A program made the position numbers and the translations under genes. A stretch of 64,000 nt of DNA from Streptomyces monashensis (GTDB taxonomy: Bacteria > Actinomycetota > Actinomycetes > Streptomycetales > Streptomycetaceae), in assembly GCF_001866665.1 (NCBI RefSeq), contig NZ_MLYO01000066.1, positions 16,687-80,686 of the forward strand, in the 5' to 3' direction. Below, one piece after another: positions 30,875-39,815 of this stretch. The notes beneath the pieces are model-generated. The model was not told where the DNA came from. It was given only the letters and a program-made list of their open reading frames with translations, and made no database searches. Position 1 is the first letter of the stretch; every line of letters starts with the position of its first letter.

Positions 30875-31162
30875 TCAGCCGAAGACGTACTTGGCCGCGT
30901 GGTTGAGCCCATAGTCAATCACGGTCACCAGGGCGATCATGATGGCGACGAAGAAGATCACCACAGTGGTGTACGACGTCAGCTGGTTGCGAGTCGGCCA
31001 GACGACCTTGCGGAGTTCCGCGATGATCTGGCGGTAGAAGGTGGCGAGGCGCTTCAGCGGGCCCTTCTTGGCGCGCTTGCCGCCCTTGCGGGCCTTCTTC
31101 TTGGACTCGGACACCTCGTCCTGGGCATCAGGCGTGTCGATGGAGCCCACGGCGTCCGTCAT
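30875..31162 (-). CDS. secE: Preprotein translocase subunit SecE
   Basis: SecE, 95 residues, the clamp subunit of the SecYEG channel. A basic N-terminal part with a Lys-rich stretch precedes the conserved FYRQIIAELRKVVWPTRNQL and a single membrane helix near the C-terminus. It lies between tRNA-Trp and nusG, the standard actinobacterial order. Confidence 0.96.
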   Translation of the reverse strand: MTDAVGSIDTPDAQDEVSESKKKARKGGKRAKKGPLKRLATFYRQIIAELRKVVWPTRNQLTSYTTVVIFFVAIMIALVTVIDYGLNHAAKYVFG

Positions 31163-31270
31163 GCGTCCTCACCTGGTCCCGGGTCATGGCCGTGCCGCGC
31201 CCGGTTTCTGGAGCCGCACGGCGGTGCATTACTGAACGTACATGCGCACACATCCTGGCGGTGTGTGTAG

Positions 31271-31343
31271 CAGGGCCGGAGGGACTTGAACCCCCAACCG
31301 CCGGTTTTGGAGACCGGTGCTCTACCAATTGAGCTACGACCCT
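31271..31343 (-). tRNA. tRNA-Trp (CCA)
   Basis: A 73-base cloverleaf on the minus strand. The acceptor stem pairs AGGGTCG with CGGCCCT, the D arm is AGCTCAATTGGTAGAGC, the anticodon loop is CTCCAAA with anticodon CCA, and the T arm has GGTTCAAGTCC. Terminal CCA is not encoded. It lies just upstream of secE and may share its transcript. Confidence 0.97.
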
Positions 31344-31616
31344 TTGTGTGTCCCCCAACGTACCGCATCCGACCGGGTGCTCGGTGTGCACCGGCGTCGG
31401 CGGCGGCTGCCGAAGGCCAACGAGGTGAGAGTGTACGTGGTCCACGGCCCGGCGTCGAACAGAAAGTGCCCGTCCGGGGCGGTGCGGCCGAAGATCGTCC
31501 TGGCCGGAGGGCGGATCGGACCCGGATTCGGATCCGTGTTCACGTGCCGACACCTTGCTGTTCAGTCTGTGAAACCCGCGTGCCGGGGACATTTCCGGTC
31601 TGGAACGATGGGCCGC

Positions 31617-32843
31617 ATGAGCGCTGCAACCCCTCCCACCGAGCGCCGGGTCTCCGCCCGAGTCGGCGCGATCTCCGAGTCCGCCACCCTCGCCGTGGAC
31701 GCCAAGGCCAAGGCCCTGAAGGCCGCCGGGCGTCCGGTGATCGGCTTCGGCGCCGGCGAGCCCGACTTCCCGACCCCGGACTACATCGTCGAGGCGGCCG
31801 TCGAGGCCTGCAAGAACCCCAAGTACCACCGCTACACGCCGGCCGGCGGCCTGCCCGAGCTGAAGGCCGCGATCGCCGCGAAGACGCTGCGCGACTCCGG
31901 CTACGAGCCGGAGGTCTCCGAGATCCTGGTGACCAACGGCGGCAAGCAGGCCATCTACGAGGCGTTCGCGGCGATCCTCGACCCGGGCGACGAGGTCATC
32001 GTCCCGGCGCCGTACTGGACGACGTACCCCGAGTCGATCCGCCTCGCGGGCGGCGTCCCGGTCGAGGTCGTGGCCGACGAGACCACCGGCTACCGCGTCG
32101 GCGTGGAGCAGCTGGAGGCGGCCCGCACGGAGAAGACCAAGGTCGTCCTCTTCGTCTCCCCGTCCAACCCGACCGGCGCGGTCTACAGCCGCGAGCAGGC
32201 CGAGGCCGTCGGCCGCTGGGCGCATGAGCACGGCCTGTGGGTGCTCACGGACGAGATCTACGAGCACCTCGTCTACGGCGACGCGGAGTTCACCTCCCTG
32301 CCGGCGCTCCTGCCCGAGCTGCGCGACAAGTGCATCGTGGTCAACGGCGTCGCGAAGACGTACGCCATGACCGGCTGGCGCGTGGGCTGGGTCATCGGCC
32401 CGAAGGACGTCGTCAAGGCCGCGACGAACCTCCAGTCGCACGCCACCTCGAACGTCTCCAACGTGGCCCAGGTGGCCGCGCTGGCCGCCGTCTCCGGTGA
32501 CCTCACGGCCGTGGCGAAGATGCGCGAGGCCTTCGACCGCCGCCGCAGGACGATCGTGCGGATGCTCAACGAGATCGACGGCGTGCTCTGCCCGGAGCCC
32601 GAGGGCGCCTTCTACGCGTACCCGTCGGTCAAGGCCCTCCTCGGCAAGGAGATCCGCGGCAAGCGCCCGCAGAACACGGTCGAGCTGGCCGCGCTGATCC
32701 TGGAGGAGGCCGAGGTCGCGGTCGTCCCGGGCGAGGCCTTCGGCACCCCCGGCTACCTGCGGCTGTCGTACGCGCTCGGCGACGAGGACCTCGTCGAGGG
32801 CGTGAGCCGGCTGCAGAAGCTGCTGGCGGAGGCCCGGGACTAG
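31617..32843 (+). CDS. aspC: Pyridoxal-phosphate-dependent aminotransferase (aspartate type)
   Basis: A class I aminotransferase of 408 residues. Cofactor residues are visible: the NGGKQAIYEAF phosphate loop, SNPTGAVYS (substrate/PLP Asn), DEIYEHLVYG (Asp and Tyr) and the Schiff-base lysine in NGVAKTYAMTGWRVGW. The C-terminal LRLSYALG holds the carboxylate-binding Arg. Probably aspartate transaminase. The ATG at 31617 is preferred, though one three codons upstream (31608) is possible. The 273 bases between tRNA-Trp and this start hold divergent promoters but no gene. Confidence 0.92.
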   Translation: MSAATPPTERRVSARVGAISESATLAVDAKAKALKAAGRPVIGFGAGEPDFPTPDYIVEAAVEACKNPKYHRYTPAGGLPELKAAIAAKTLRDSGYEPEVSEILVTNGGKQAIYEAFAAILDPGDEVIVPAPYWTTYPESIRLAGGVPVEVVADETTGYRVGVEQLEAARTEKTKVVLFVSPSNPTGAVYSREQAEAVGRWAHEHGLWVLTDEIYEHLVYGDAEFTSLPALLPELRDKCIVVNGVAKTYAMTGWRVGWVIGPKDVVKAATNLQSHATSNVSNVAQVAALAAVSGDLTAVAKMREAFDRRRRTIVRMLNEIDGVLCPEPEGAFYAYPSVKALLGKEIRGKRPQNTVELAALILEEAEVAVVPGEAFGTPGYLRLSYALGDEDLVEGVSRLQKLLAEARD

Positions 32844-32865
32844 TTCCCGGTCGCCACGCGCGTGT

Positions 32866-32897
32866 GCGGGCCGTTTCCCTGCGGGGAGACGGCCCGC
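32866..32897 (+). terminator. aspC terminator
   Basis: A 14-bp stem with one G-T pair (32866-32879 with 32884-32897) and a 4-base loop, 22 bases after the aspC stop. Confidence 0.8.
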
Positions 32898-32970
32898 TTC
32901 TGTGTGCGAGCAAGACCACGTTCAGGGAAACGGCTTCCGGGAGTTCGGGGACGTACGGCAGGATCCTGGA

Positions 32971-34011
32971 ATGGAGCGTGTACGTGATCTCTCTGAGCTG
33001 CCGAAAGCCCATCTGCACCTGCACTTCACCGGCTCGATGCGACCGGCCACCGTGCTGGAACTGGCCGACAAGTACGGCGTACGTCTGCCCGACGCCCTGA
33101 CGGACGCGCTGACCAGCGGCGAGCCGCCGAAACTGCGGGCCACGGACGAGCGCGGCTGGTTCCGTTTCCAGCGGCTGTACGACGCGGCGCGCTCCTGCCT
33201 GCGCGAGCCGGAGGACATCCAGCGCCTCGTCCGGGAGGCGGCCGAGGAGGACCTGAAGGACGGCTCGGGCTGGCTGGAGATCCAGGTGGACCCGACGTCG
33301 TACGCGCCCCGGATGGGCGGTCTGATCCCGACGCTGGAGATCATCCTGGACGCGGTGGACACCACCGCCCGGGAGACCGGGCTCGGCATGCGGGTCCTGG
33401 TCGCGGCCAACCGGATGAAACATCCGCTGGACGCGCGCACCCTGGCCCGGCTGGCCGTGCGGTACGCGGACCGGGGCGTGGTCGGCTTCGGGCTCTCCAA
33501 CGACGAGCGGCGCGGCATGGCGCGCGACTTCGACCGGGCCTTCCACATCGCCCGCGAGGGCGGCCTGCTGTCGGCCCCGCACGGCGGCGAGCTGACCGGC
33601 CCGGCCTCGGTGCGCGACTGCCTGGACGACCTGCACGCCCACCGGATCGGACACGGGGTGCGCGCGGCGGAGGACCCGCGGCTGCTGAAGCGGCTGGCGG
33701 ACCGGCAGGTGACCTGCGAGGTGTGTCCGGCGTCCAACGTGGCGCTCGGCGTGTACGAGAAGGCCGAGGACGTGCCGCTGCGCACGTTCTTCGAGGCGGG
33801 CGTCCCGATGGCGCTCGGCGCCGACGACCCGCTGCTGTTCGGCTCCCGGCTGGCCGCCCAGTACGAGATCGCCCGGCACGTCCACGGCTTCTCGGACGCC
33901 GAACTCGCGGAGTTGGCGCGCCAGTCGGTGCGCGGTTCGGCCGCCCCGGAGGACGTCAGGGCGCGGCTGCTGGCCGGCGTGGACGAGTGGCTGGTGCGCC
34001 CGGCCGCCTGA
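32971..34011 (+). CDS. add: Adenosine deaminase
   Basis: A 346-residue metal-dependent deaminase that turns adenosine into inosine. The metal site begins with KAHLHLHFTGSMR, in which the HLHLDG-like motif of the family reads HLHFTG, a variant found in the Streptomyces branch. The catalytic HGGE and the ligands HRIGHG, CPASN and GADDPLLF follow. ATG at 32971; upstream in-frame codons are unlikely. Its last 56 bases overlap the convergent gene on the other strand. Confidence 0.88.
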   Translation: MERVRDLSELPKAHLHLHFTGSMRPATVLELADKYGVRLPDALTDALTSGEPPKLRATDERGWFRFQRLYDAARSCLREPEDIQRLVREAAEEDLKDGSGWLEIQVDPTSYAPRMGGLIPTLEIILDAVDTTARETGLGMRVLVAANRMKHPLDARTLARLAVRYADRGVVGFGLSNDERRGMARDFDRAFHIAREGGLLSAPHGGELTGPASVRDCLDDLHAHRIGHGVRAAEDPRLLKRLADRQVTCEVCPASNVALGVYEKAEDVPLRTFFEAGVPMALGADDPLLFGSRLAAQYEIARHVHGFSDAELAELARQSVRGSAAPEDVRARLLAGVDEWLVRPAA

Positions 34012-34693
34012 CCCCTCTGACGGGCTCACCGGGCCGTCTGAAGTGGGCGTAGGGCGGATACGGCTTGAAGCAGACCATCACCTCGACGGGATGCCCGCCG
34101 CCGGGCGACTCGACCAGCGGCAGGAACGACCCCAGGTACGCCATGCGTCCCTCGCCCACGCCCCGCTGGAACGGCCCGTGGCCCGCCGCGTGGGCGAATC
34201 CGGTGGCCGTCTCGGCGAACGACTTCCGACTGCCGAAGAGAAGGAACGTACGCGCGTGCGTGGCGTGCCGCAGCTCGTCCCGGAAGTCCGCGCGGCCCAG
34301 GCCCGCGCGCCAGGCCGCGGCATCCCGCGCGGTGCGCGCCTCGTCGGTGCGGACGGTCAGCGGGGTGCCGTGACGCAGCTTCCGCCGCAGTTCGGGCCAC
34401 CGGCCGGCGCGCAGCCCGAGCGAGTGGTGGACGAGGACGAGGTCGACCAGGTCCCCGACGCCCTCGTCGGGCGGGACGCCGTCGCGCAGCGGCACATGGA
34501 CGATCGTGTGCGGGGAGTACGCGGCGAAGGAGAACAGGCCCGCCAGCCGGTTCAGCCCTTCGTGGTCACCGAGCAGCAGCCCGATGGGCTCGGGGGCACG
34601 CAGCGACGTGTGGCGCAGGGGCTGCCAGGGCTGGACGACCCGGTGTGCGTACGGTCCGGTGCGGGGCCGGAACTCGCGCAGCCTCAGCCGCAT
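33956..34693 (-). CDS. Conserved hypothetical protein
   Basis: A 245-residue soluble protein, unknown function. It has a well conserved-looking core (PIGLLLGDHEGLNRLAGLF, TIVHVPLRDGVPPDEGVGD, VLVHHSLGLRAGRWPEL) and a basic Pro/Arg-rich C-terminus that overlaps the end of the adenosine deaminase gene by 56 bases. The strong codon bias over residues 1-220 supports a real gene; the tail could be shorter in relatives. Convergent to add and upstream of the TetR gene on the same strand. Confidence 0.75.
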   Translation of the reverse strand: MRLRLREFRPRTGPYAHRVVQPWQPLRHTSLRAPEPIGLLLGDHEGLNRLAGLFSFAAYSPHTIVHVPLRDGVPPDEGVGDLVDLVLVHHSLGLRAGRWPELRRKLRHGTPLTVRTDEARTARDAAAWRAGLGRADFRDELRHATHARTFLLFGSRKSFAETATGFAHAAGHGPFQRGVGEGRMAYLGSFLPLVESPGGGHPVEVMVCFKPYPPYAHFRRPGEPVRGVRRPGAPATRPRRPAAAP

Positions 34694-34765
34694 ACGGCCG
34701 TGCTTCCGGAGGTGGGTGGGACGTTCGGGGCACTTGGGGCACGTGTCATGCGCCCAGCCTGAGGC

Positions 34766-35377
34766 TCACACGGAGCCCGGCACAACGGAGATTCCGCCCA
34801 GCAGCGTCTGCGCGAGCCGCGCGGCGAACTCGTCGACCGGCGGCCGCTCCCCGGTGTCGGTCGCGTCGTAGGCGAACGCGCGCTGCGCGCAGGCGCCCAG
34901 CAGCAGGGAGGCGGCCGCGAAGGTGTCGGCGTCGGCGTGGACGCGGCCCGCGGCCTGCTCGGCGCGCAGGTAGGCGTCCAGGTCCCGGATGGGCCGGTGC
35001 GGGCCCGAGCCGAGCTCGCGCAGCGCCTCGAAGTGGCGCGCCCTGAGCTGGGGCTCGGCGTACAGCGAGGCGGCGATCGGGAAGCTCTGCTCGTAGAAGA
35101 GGGCGGCCTGGCGCGCGATCTCGGTGAGGTTGCCCTCCAGGGTGCCCTGTCCCGGTTCGGCGGCAAGGCTGCCGAGCAGCGGCGTGAGGCGGGGCAGCCG
35201 CTCCTTGAGCACCTGGACGAACAGCTCTTCCTTGCTGTCGAAGTACTTGTAGAGAGCCGCTTCCGAGCAGCCGGCCGCGCGCGCGATCTCCTTGGTGGTG
35301 GCGCGGGCGAGCCCGGCGGTGAGCATCAGCTCGTGTGCGGCGTCGAGGATGCGCACGCGCGCGGGCTTCGGCTCCAT
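34766..35377 (-). CDS. TetR-family regulator
   Basis: A 203-residue regulator. The N-terminal helix-turn-helix reads ARATTKEIARAAGCSEAALY, then KYFDSKEELF (about 24-53). The remainder is an all-helical ligand/dimer domain. It is divergent from an NAD(P)-binding oxidoreductase and lies next to two palindromic operator-like repeats, so it very likely controls itself and that gene. The ligand is unknown. Confidence 0.9.
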   Translation of the reverse strand: MEPKPARVRILDAAHELMLTAGLARATTKEIARAAGCSEAALYKYFDSKEELFVQVLKERLPRLTPLLGSLAAEPGQGTLEGNLTEIARQAALFYEQSFPIAASLYAEPQLRARHFEALRELGSGPHRPIRDLDAYLRAEQAAGRVHADADTFAAASLLLGACAQRAFAYDATDTGERPPVDEFAARLAQTLLGGISVVPGSV

Positions 35378-35403
35378 GAGGTGTCCAATCGGGCTTGACG
35401 GGT

Positions 35404-35455
35404 GGGTGAGTGTTTACCCACTCTAGAGGGAAGCAGGGTGAGTGAACACTCACCC
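35404..35455. promoter_or_regulatory. Two TetR operator-like palindromes
   Basis: GGGTGAGTG-AA-CACTCACCC is a perfect 9-bp-arm palindrome at 35436-35455. A related imperfect copy lies at 35404-35423 (GGGTGAGTGTTTACCCACTC). Both sit between the divergent TetR and oxidoreductase genes and share the GGGTGAGTG arm, the classical place for TetR autoregulation. Confidence 0.7.
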
Positions 35456-35483
35456 ACTCATCCCGAGCACGGGAGCAGCACTC

Positions 35484-36125
35484 ATGAACCTCACCGTTTT
35501 CGGCGCCACCGGCGGCATCGGCCGGGAGATCGTCCGCCAGGCGCTCGACGCCGGCCACCGGGTCACCGCCGTGGTCCGCGATCCGTCCCGGTTCGACGTC
35601 TCAGCCGTCAGGAGCGATGCGCTGGAGGTGTTCCAGGCCGATCTGCGCGACCCGGAGGGCGTGCGTGCGGCCGTCGCGGGCCGGGACGCCGTTCTGTCCG
35701 GCCTGGGCGCGCGCAGCCGCAAGGACGCCGGGGTCACCACCCGGCTGACCCGCACGGTGCTGCGCGCCATGGAGGCCGAGGGCGTACGGCGGCTGCTGGT
35801 GGTCAGCGCCGGTCCGGTCGGCCCCGCGGCCGAGGGCGACGGCGCCCTGGACCGGGCCGCGCGCGGGGTGGTGAGGGCCGTCCTCAAGGACATCTACGCC
35901 GACCTCGCCGAGATGGAGGCCGAGCTGGCCCGCAGCGGCACGGACTGGACCTCCGTGCGGCCCCCGCGCCTCCAGGACAAGCCGCTCACCGGCCACTACC
36001 GCACGGTCGTCGGCGGCTTCCCGCGGGCCGGCCGCTTCATCGCGCGCGCGGACGTCGCGCACGCGATGCTGTCGATGACCGGCGACGAGGGGACGGTGAA
36101 GCAGGGGGTCGGCGTGGCCTACTGA
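35484..36125 (+). CDS. NAD(P)-binding oxidoreductase (NmrA/SDR-like)
   Basis: A 213-residue Rossmann-fold protein. The dinucleotide motif TVFGATGGIGREIV is at residues 3-16; the second half has VVSAGPVG and LKDIYADLAEME typical of atypical short-chain dehydrogenases without the YxxxK pair, so it may be a sensor or quinone-reductase-like enzyme. The ATG at 35484 places the Rossmann fold at the N-terminus. It is divergent from the TetR gene and likely its target. Confidence 0.85.
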   Translation: MNLTVFGATGGIGREIVRQALDAGHRVTAVVRDPSRFDVSAVRSDALEVFQADLRDPEGVRAAVAGRDAVLSGLGARSRKDAGVTTRLTRTVLRAMEAEGVRRLLVVSAGPVGPAAEGDGALDRAARGVVRAVLKDIYADLAEMEAELARSGTDWTSVRPPRLQDKPLTGHYRTVVGGFPRAGRFIARADVAHAMLSMTGDEGTVKQGVGVAY

Positions 36126-36131
36126 ACCGCG

Positions 36132-37187
36132 CTAGAGGCTGACGCCCACGGTGACCGGTTCGTTGACGAGGGTGATCCCGAAGGCCTCGCGGACACCGGC
36201 GACGACCTCGCGGGCCAGCGCCAGCAGGTCCTCCGTGGTGGCCGCGCCCCGGTTGGTCAGGGCCAGGGTGTGCTTGGTGGAGATGCGGGCGGGCCCGGTG
36301 CCGTAGCCCTTGGTGAAGCCCGCCTTGTCGATCAGCCAGGCCGCGGAGGTCTTCGTACGGCCCTCGCCCGCCGGATAGGCGGGCGGCTCGACGCCCGCCC
36401 CCAGCCGCTCGCACGCGCGCGCGTGGAACGCGGCGAACTGCTCGTCGGTGAGGATCGGGTTGGTGAAGAAGGACCCGGCCGACCAGGTGTCGTGGTCCTC
36501 GGGGTCGAGCACCATGCCTTTCCCGGCACGCAGCTTCAGCACGGTCTCGCGGGCGTCGGCCAGCGGCACCCGGTCACCGGGCTCCACGCCGAGCGCACGC
36601 GCCGCCTCCGCGTACCTGACCGGAGCCGACAGCCCGCCCGCGTCCTCCAGCCCGAAGCGGACGCGCAGGACGACGTAACGCGTGGGGTCGGCCTTGAAAC
36701 GGCTGTGCCGGTACGAGAAGGCGCACTCCTCGTTCGCCAGCGTGACCGTCTCGCCGGCGCGCCGGTCGTAGGCGATCACCTCGGTGATGGTGGAGGACAC
36801 CTCCTGGCCGTAGGCGCCCACGTTCTGGATCGGGGTGGCGCCCGCGGAGCCCGGGATGCCGGCCAGGCACTCGATCCCGGCGAGCCCGGCCTCGACCGCG
36901 CGGGCCACGGCGTCCGTCCACACCTCACCGGCGGCCAGCTCCAGCGTCGTACCGCGCAGCTCGGCACCGCGCGTGGCGATGCGCAGGGCGGTGCCGTCGA
37001 AGCCCTTGTCGCCGATGACCAGGTTCGACCCACCGCCGATGATCAGCAGCGGGGTCCCGGTGTCGTCGGCCTCGCGAACGGCGTCGATCACCTCGGCGTC
37101 GGTCTCGGCGGTCACCAGCCGCGTCGCGGGACCGCCCAGCCGGAACGTGGTCAGCGGGGCAAGGGGGGCGTCGTGGAGTACCTGCAC
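36132..37187 (-). CDS. murB: UDP-N-acetylmuramate dehydrogenase
   Basis: MurB, 351 residues, reduces UDP-GlcNAc-enolpyruvate to UDP-MurNAc in peptidoglycan synthesis. FAD-binding motifs GGGSNLVIGDKGFDG and GIPGSAGATPIQNVGAYGQE are clear, as are FSYRHSRFK and the C-terminal TSAAWLIDKAGFTKG. The GTG at 37187 gives the usual Streptomyces start QVLHDAPLAPLTTFRLGG; a start 14 codons upstream (37229) is possible. Converges on the oxidoreductase with only 6 bases between stops. Confidence 0.95.
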   Translation of the reverse strand: MQVLHDAPLAPLTTFRLGGPATRLVTAETDAEVIDAVREADDTGTPLLIIGGGSNLVIGDKGFDGTALRIATRGAELRGTTLELAAGEVWTDAVARAVEAGLAGIECLAGIPGSAGATPIQNVGAYGQEVSSTITEVIAYDRRAGETVTLANEECAFSYRHSRFKADPTRYVVLRVRFGLEDAGGLSAPVRYAEAARALGVEPGDRVPLADARETVLKLRAGKGMVLDPEDHDTWSAGSFFTNPILTDEQFAAFHARACERLGAGVEPPAYPAGEGRTKTSAAWLIDKAGFTKGYGTGPARISTKHTLALTNRGAATTEDLLALAREVVAGVREAFGITLVNEPVTVGVSL

Positions 37188-37310
37188 GGCCCCAAGACTA
37201 CGAGACGCCTCGGACAGCCCGTCACCCACGCGGCCCCTCGGTCAGCCCCACCGGACGGCGGCCCCGCCCGGCACACGGTGGCCCCGCGGCCCGGCCACGA
37301 CCCGCGTACG

Positions 37311-37421
37311 CACGCGCGCGTGGCCCTCGCCCGGCTGCACCACGCCCGGCCGTCGGCCACGCTCAGCGACCGACACGCGTACACACACGCGCGTGGTCCG
37401 GCTGCCGGGTCCACGCGCGTG
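37311..37421. repeat. Three CACGCGCG(CG)TG palindromes in murB upstream spacer
   Basis: The 344-base space between murB and the MFS gene (37188-37531) holds no gene that I can support. It contains perfect palindromes at 37311-37322 (12 bp), 37386-37395 and 37412-37421 (10 bp each), plus near copies such as CGACACGCGTACAC. The same element recurs elsewhere in the window. Confidence 0.7.
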
Positions 37422-37531
37422 TGGCCGACGCGAGGTGAAGACGTGCGCCTGGGTGTCCCGCGCCGGAGCGATCGGAACGGTCCGGGGAAGAACGGGCACC
37501 ACGGGCCGGGCTCTTTCGGTGCGTTCCCTGG

Positions 37532-39013
37532 TCAGCGGGCGGTCGTTTCCAGCGAGGCGGCTTCGCGGGAGGCGGGCACCTGCACGCGGCCGGCTCCCTG
37601 CTCGTCCGACGCGCCGGCCGGGGCGGCACTGCGCCGCGCCGGGATCGCCAAGGTCGCCAGCGCGGCGACGGCGACCACCGCCGAGCCGGTGACCAGGGCG
37701 GGCCGCAGGCCGTCCACGAAGCTCTGCGCACTCCCGTAACCGCCCTGCGCGGAGAAGATCGACGACATCACGGCGATGCCGAGCGCGCCGCCCACCTCGC
37801 GCAGCGCGTTGTTCGCGCCGGAGGCGATGCCCTGCTCGTGCGGGCGGACGCTGGACATCACGAGGCTGGCGGCCGGAGCGAAGTACAGGGCCATGCCGAC
37901 CCCGCTGATCATCAGGGCGGGCAACTGGACGGCGTAGGAGGCGTGCGCGGTGGCCACGACGGCCATGTAGCCGAGCCCGACGGCCTGGAAGAACAGGCCC
38001 GCCGCGACGACCGGACGGCCGCCGATGCGGTCGGAGAGGATTCCGGCGACCGGCGCGACGAGCATCGGCATACCGGTCCACGGCAGCATCCGCAGTCCCG
38101 CCTCGGTGGGCGAGTAGCCGAGCACGCCCTGCATGTACTGGCTGAGCAGGAAGATCGAGCCGAACATCCCGACGAACATCAGCAGGCTGGCCGCGTTGAT
38201 CCCGGCGAACGCGCGTGAGCGGAACAGCCGCATGGGGAGCATCGGGTGCTCCGCGCGGGAGCTGTAGATCACGAAACCGGCCAGCAGGGCGGCGCCGGAG
38301 AACAGCGCGGTGAGCACCACGGCGTCGCTCCAGCCGTCGGCCGGCCCGCGGACCAGGCCGTAGACGACCCCGAAGAGCCCGCCGCTGGCCAGCAGCGTGC
38401 CGGGGACGTCGAGCCGGGCTCCGGCGCCGTAGGACTCGGCGAGCCGCAGCCGGGCGAGCGGCAGCACGGCGAGGCCGAGCGGCACGTTCAGCCAGAAGAT
38501 CCAGTGCCAAGAGGCGTGTTCGGTGAGGCTGCCGCCGATCAGCGGCCCGGAGGCGACGGCGAGGCCGTTGACGGCGCCCCAGATGCCGTACATCGTCCCG
38601 CGCCGGGCGGCGGGCACGGCCGCGGTCAGCAGGGTCAGCGTGAGCGGCATCATCACGGCCGCGCCGACACCCTGGACCGCGCGGGCGGCGATCAGCGAGC
38701 CGATGCCGGGCGCCATGGCCGCGGCGGCGGACGCACCGGTGAAGACGGTGAGTCCGGCGCTGAAGAGCCGCCGGCGCCCGAAGCGGTCACCGAGCGCGGC
38801 GCCGAACATCAGCAGGACGGCGAAGGTGAGCGTGTAGGCGCTCACGGTCCATTCGAGATCGTCCAGCGCCCCGCCGAGATCCTTGCGGATGGAGGGAAGG
38901 GCGGTGGTGACGACGAGATTGTCGAGGGCCGCCATGAATCCGGCGACGCTGGTGATCACGAGGGCCCAGACGGCTCCCCCGCGGCCTGTGCTCGGTGCGT
39001 TCTGCTGTGACAT
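37532..39013 (-). CDS. MFS multidrug exporter, DHA2 (EmrB/QacA) family
   Basis: A 493-residue transporter with 14 predicted membrane helices. Family motifs: ALDNLVVTTALPSI in TM1 (motif D1-like), GDRFGRRRLF (motif A) and VASGPLIGGSLTE in TM5 (motif C of antiporters). It probably exports drugs or small toxic compounds by proton antiport. A matching operator lies upstream, and the TetR gene follows upstream on the same strand, so it is under local repression. Confidence 0.92.
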   Translation of the reverse strand: MSQQNAPSTGRGGAVWALVITSVAGFMAALDNLVVTTALPSIRKDLGGALDDLEWTVSAYTLTFAVLLMFGAALGDRFGRRRLFSAGLTVFTGASAAAAMAPGIGSLIAARAVQGVGAAVMMPLTLTLLTAAVPAARRGTMYGIWGAVNGLAVASGPLIGGSLTEHASWHWIFWLNVPLGLAVLPLARLRLAESYGAGARLDVPGTLLASGGLFGVVYGLVRGPADGWSDAVVLTALFSGAALLAGFVIYSSRAEHPMLPMRLFRSRAFAGINAASLLMFVGMFGSIFLLSQYMQGVLGYSPTEAGLRMLPWTGMPMLVAPVAGILSDRIGGRPVVAAGLFFQAVGLGYMAVVATAHASYAVQLPALMISGVGMALYFAPAASLVMSSVRPHEQGIASGANNALREVGGALGIAVMSSIFSAQGGYGSAQSFVDGLRPALVTGSAVVAVAALATLAIPARRSAAPAGASDEQGAGRVQVPASREAASLETTAR

Positions 39014-39033
39014 CTCTCCCCCAGAGCAATCTG

Positions 39034-39053
39034 GTTAGTTATTGATGACTAAC
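39034..39053. promoter_or_regulatory. TetR operator upstream of MFS exporter
   Basis: GTTAGT-N8-ACTAAC, 21 bases upstream of the MFS start codon. The same arms and spacing occur upstream of the TetR gene at 39677-39696, which makes it very likely that this is the operator of that regulator. Confidence 0.85.
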
Positions 39054-39098
39054 TTTCCCGGCCATGAAAAAACGCCGGCCTTCCCGGTCCGCGACGCC

Positions 39099-39668
39099 CT
39101 ACTCCGCCAGGCAGTCCTCGGACCGGCCCGACGCATAGATCCCCTCCCACACCCGGTGTCCGTCCGGAAAGCCCATGGCCACCAGGCAGTTGATGAGCAT
39201 CCCGTGCGCCATGAAGGCGGTCGTCCCGCCGGCGTCCGCGCCGAGCGCGGCGCGCACGGTGTCCCACAGACGCATCCAGCCGGCCCGTACGCCCTCGCCG
39301 AACTCGCGGTCGCCCTCCGCCTCGGCGGCCGCCACGGCGACGTACATCTGCATCTGCATCATCAGCCGCTCGGGCCGTTCCGCGATGACCCTGGTGTACG
39401 CGTTCGCCATGGCGCTCTCGGCCTCCTGGCCCTCCAGCCCCTTCGCGGCCTCCTCGAAGGTGCGGATGGTGTCCTCCACGCAGCGGTCGGCCGCCGCGAG
39501 GAAAATCGCCTTCTTGCCCGGGAAGAGCCGGAAGAGATACGGCTGCGAGACCCCGACCCGCCGGGCGATCGCCTCCGTGGTCGCACCGTGGTAGCCACCG
39601 CGCGCGAACTCGGCGGTCGCCGCGCGAATGACGCTCTCGCGCCGCTCCTCCGCACTCATCCTGGGCAT
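39099..39668 (-). CDS. TetR-family repressor of the MFS exporter
   Basis: A 189-residue regulator. The helix-turn-helix is HGATTEAIARRVGVSQPYLF, then RLFPGKKAIFL (about 27-58). It is 85 bases upstream of the exporter on the same strand and has one operator in front of each gene, a standard autoregulated efflux pair. The inducer is unknown. Confidence 0.92.
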   Translation of the reverse strand: MPRMSAEERRESVIRAATAEFARGGYHGATTEAIARRVGVSQPYLFRLFPGKKAIFLAAADRCVEDTIRTFEEAAKGLEGQEAESAMANAYTRVIAERPERLMMQMQMYVAVAAAEAEGDREFGEGVRAGWMRLWDTVRAALGADAGGTTAFMAHGMLINCLVAMGFPDGHRVWEGIYASGRSEDCLAE

Positions 39669-39676
39669 GAAGCAAA

Positions 39677-39696
39677 GTTAGTACTCAATCACTAAC
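39677..39696. promoter_or_regulatory. TetR operator upstream of its own gene
   Basis: GTTAGT-N8-ACTAAC with extended arms (AAGTTAGT/ACTAACTT, 39675-39698), 8 bases upstream of the TetR start codon. Identical arms and spacing to the copy in front of the exporter. Confidence 0.85.
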
Positions 39697-39815
39697 TTGG
39701 CAATCGCGGCCCGCACGGGAGGTACGCAGCGGAACACACGTAAGGGACGCCCCTCTTGGAGGACGCCCCTTACCTCACTACTGTGCGCGGCCGGCTCAGC
39801 GCGTCACGCCTGCCG

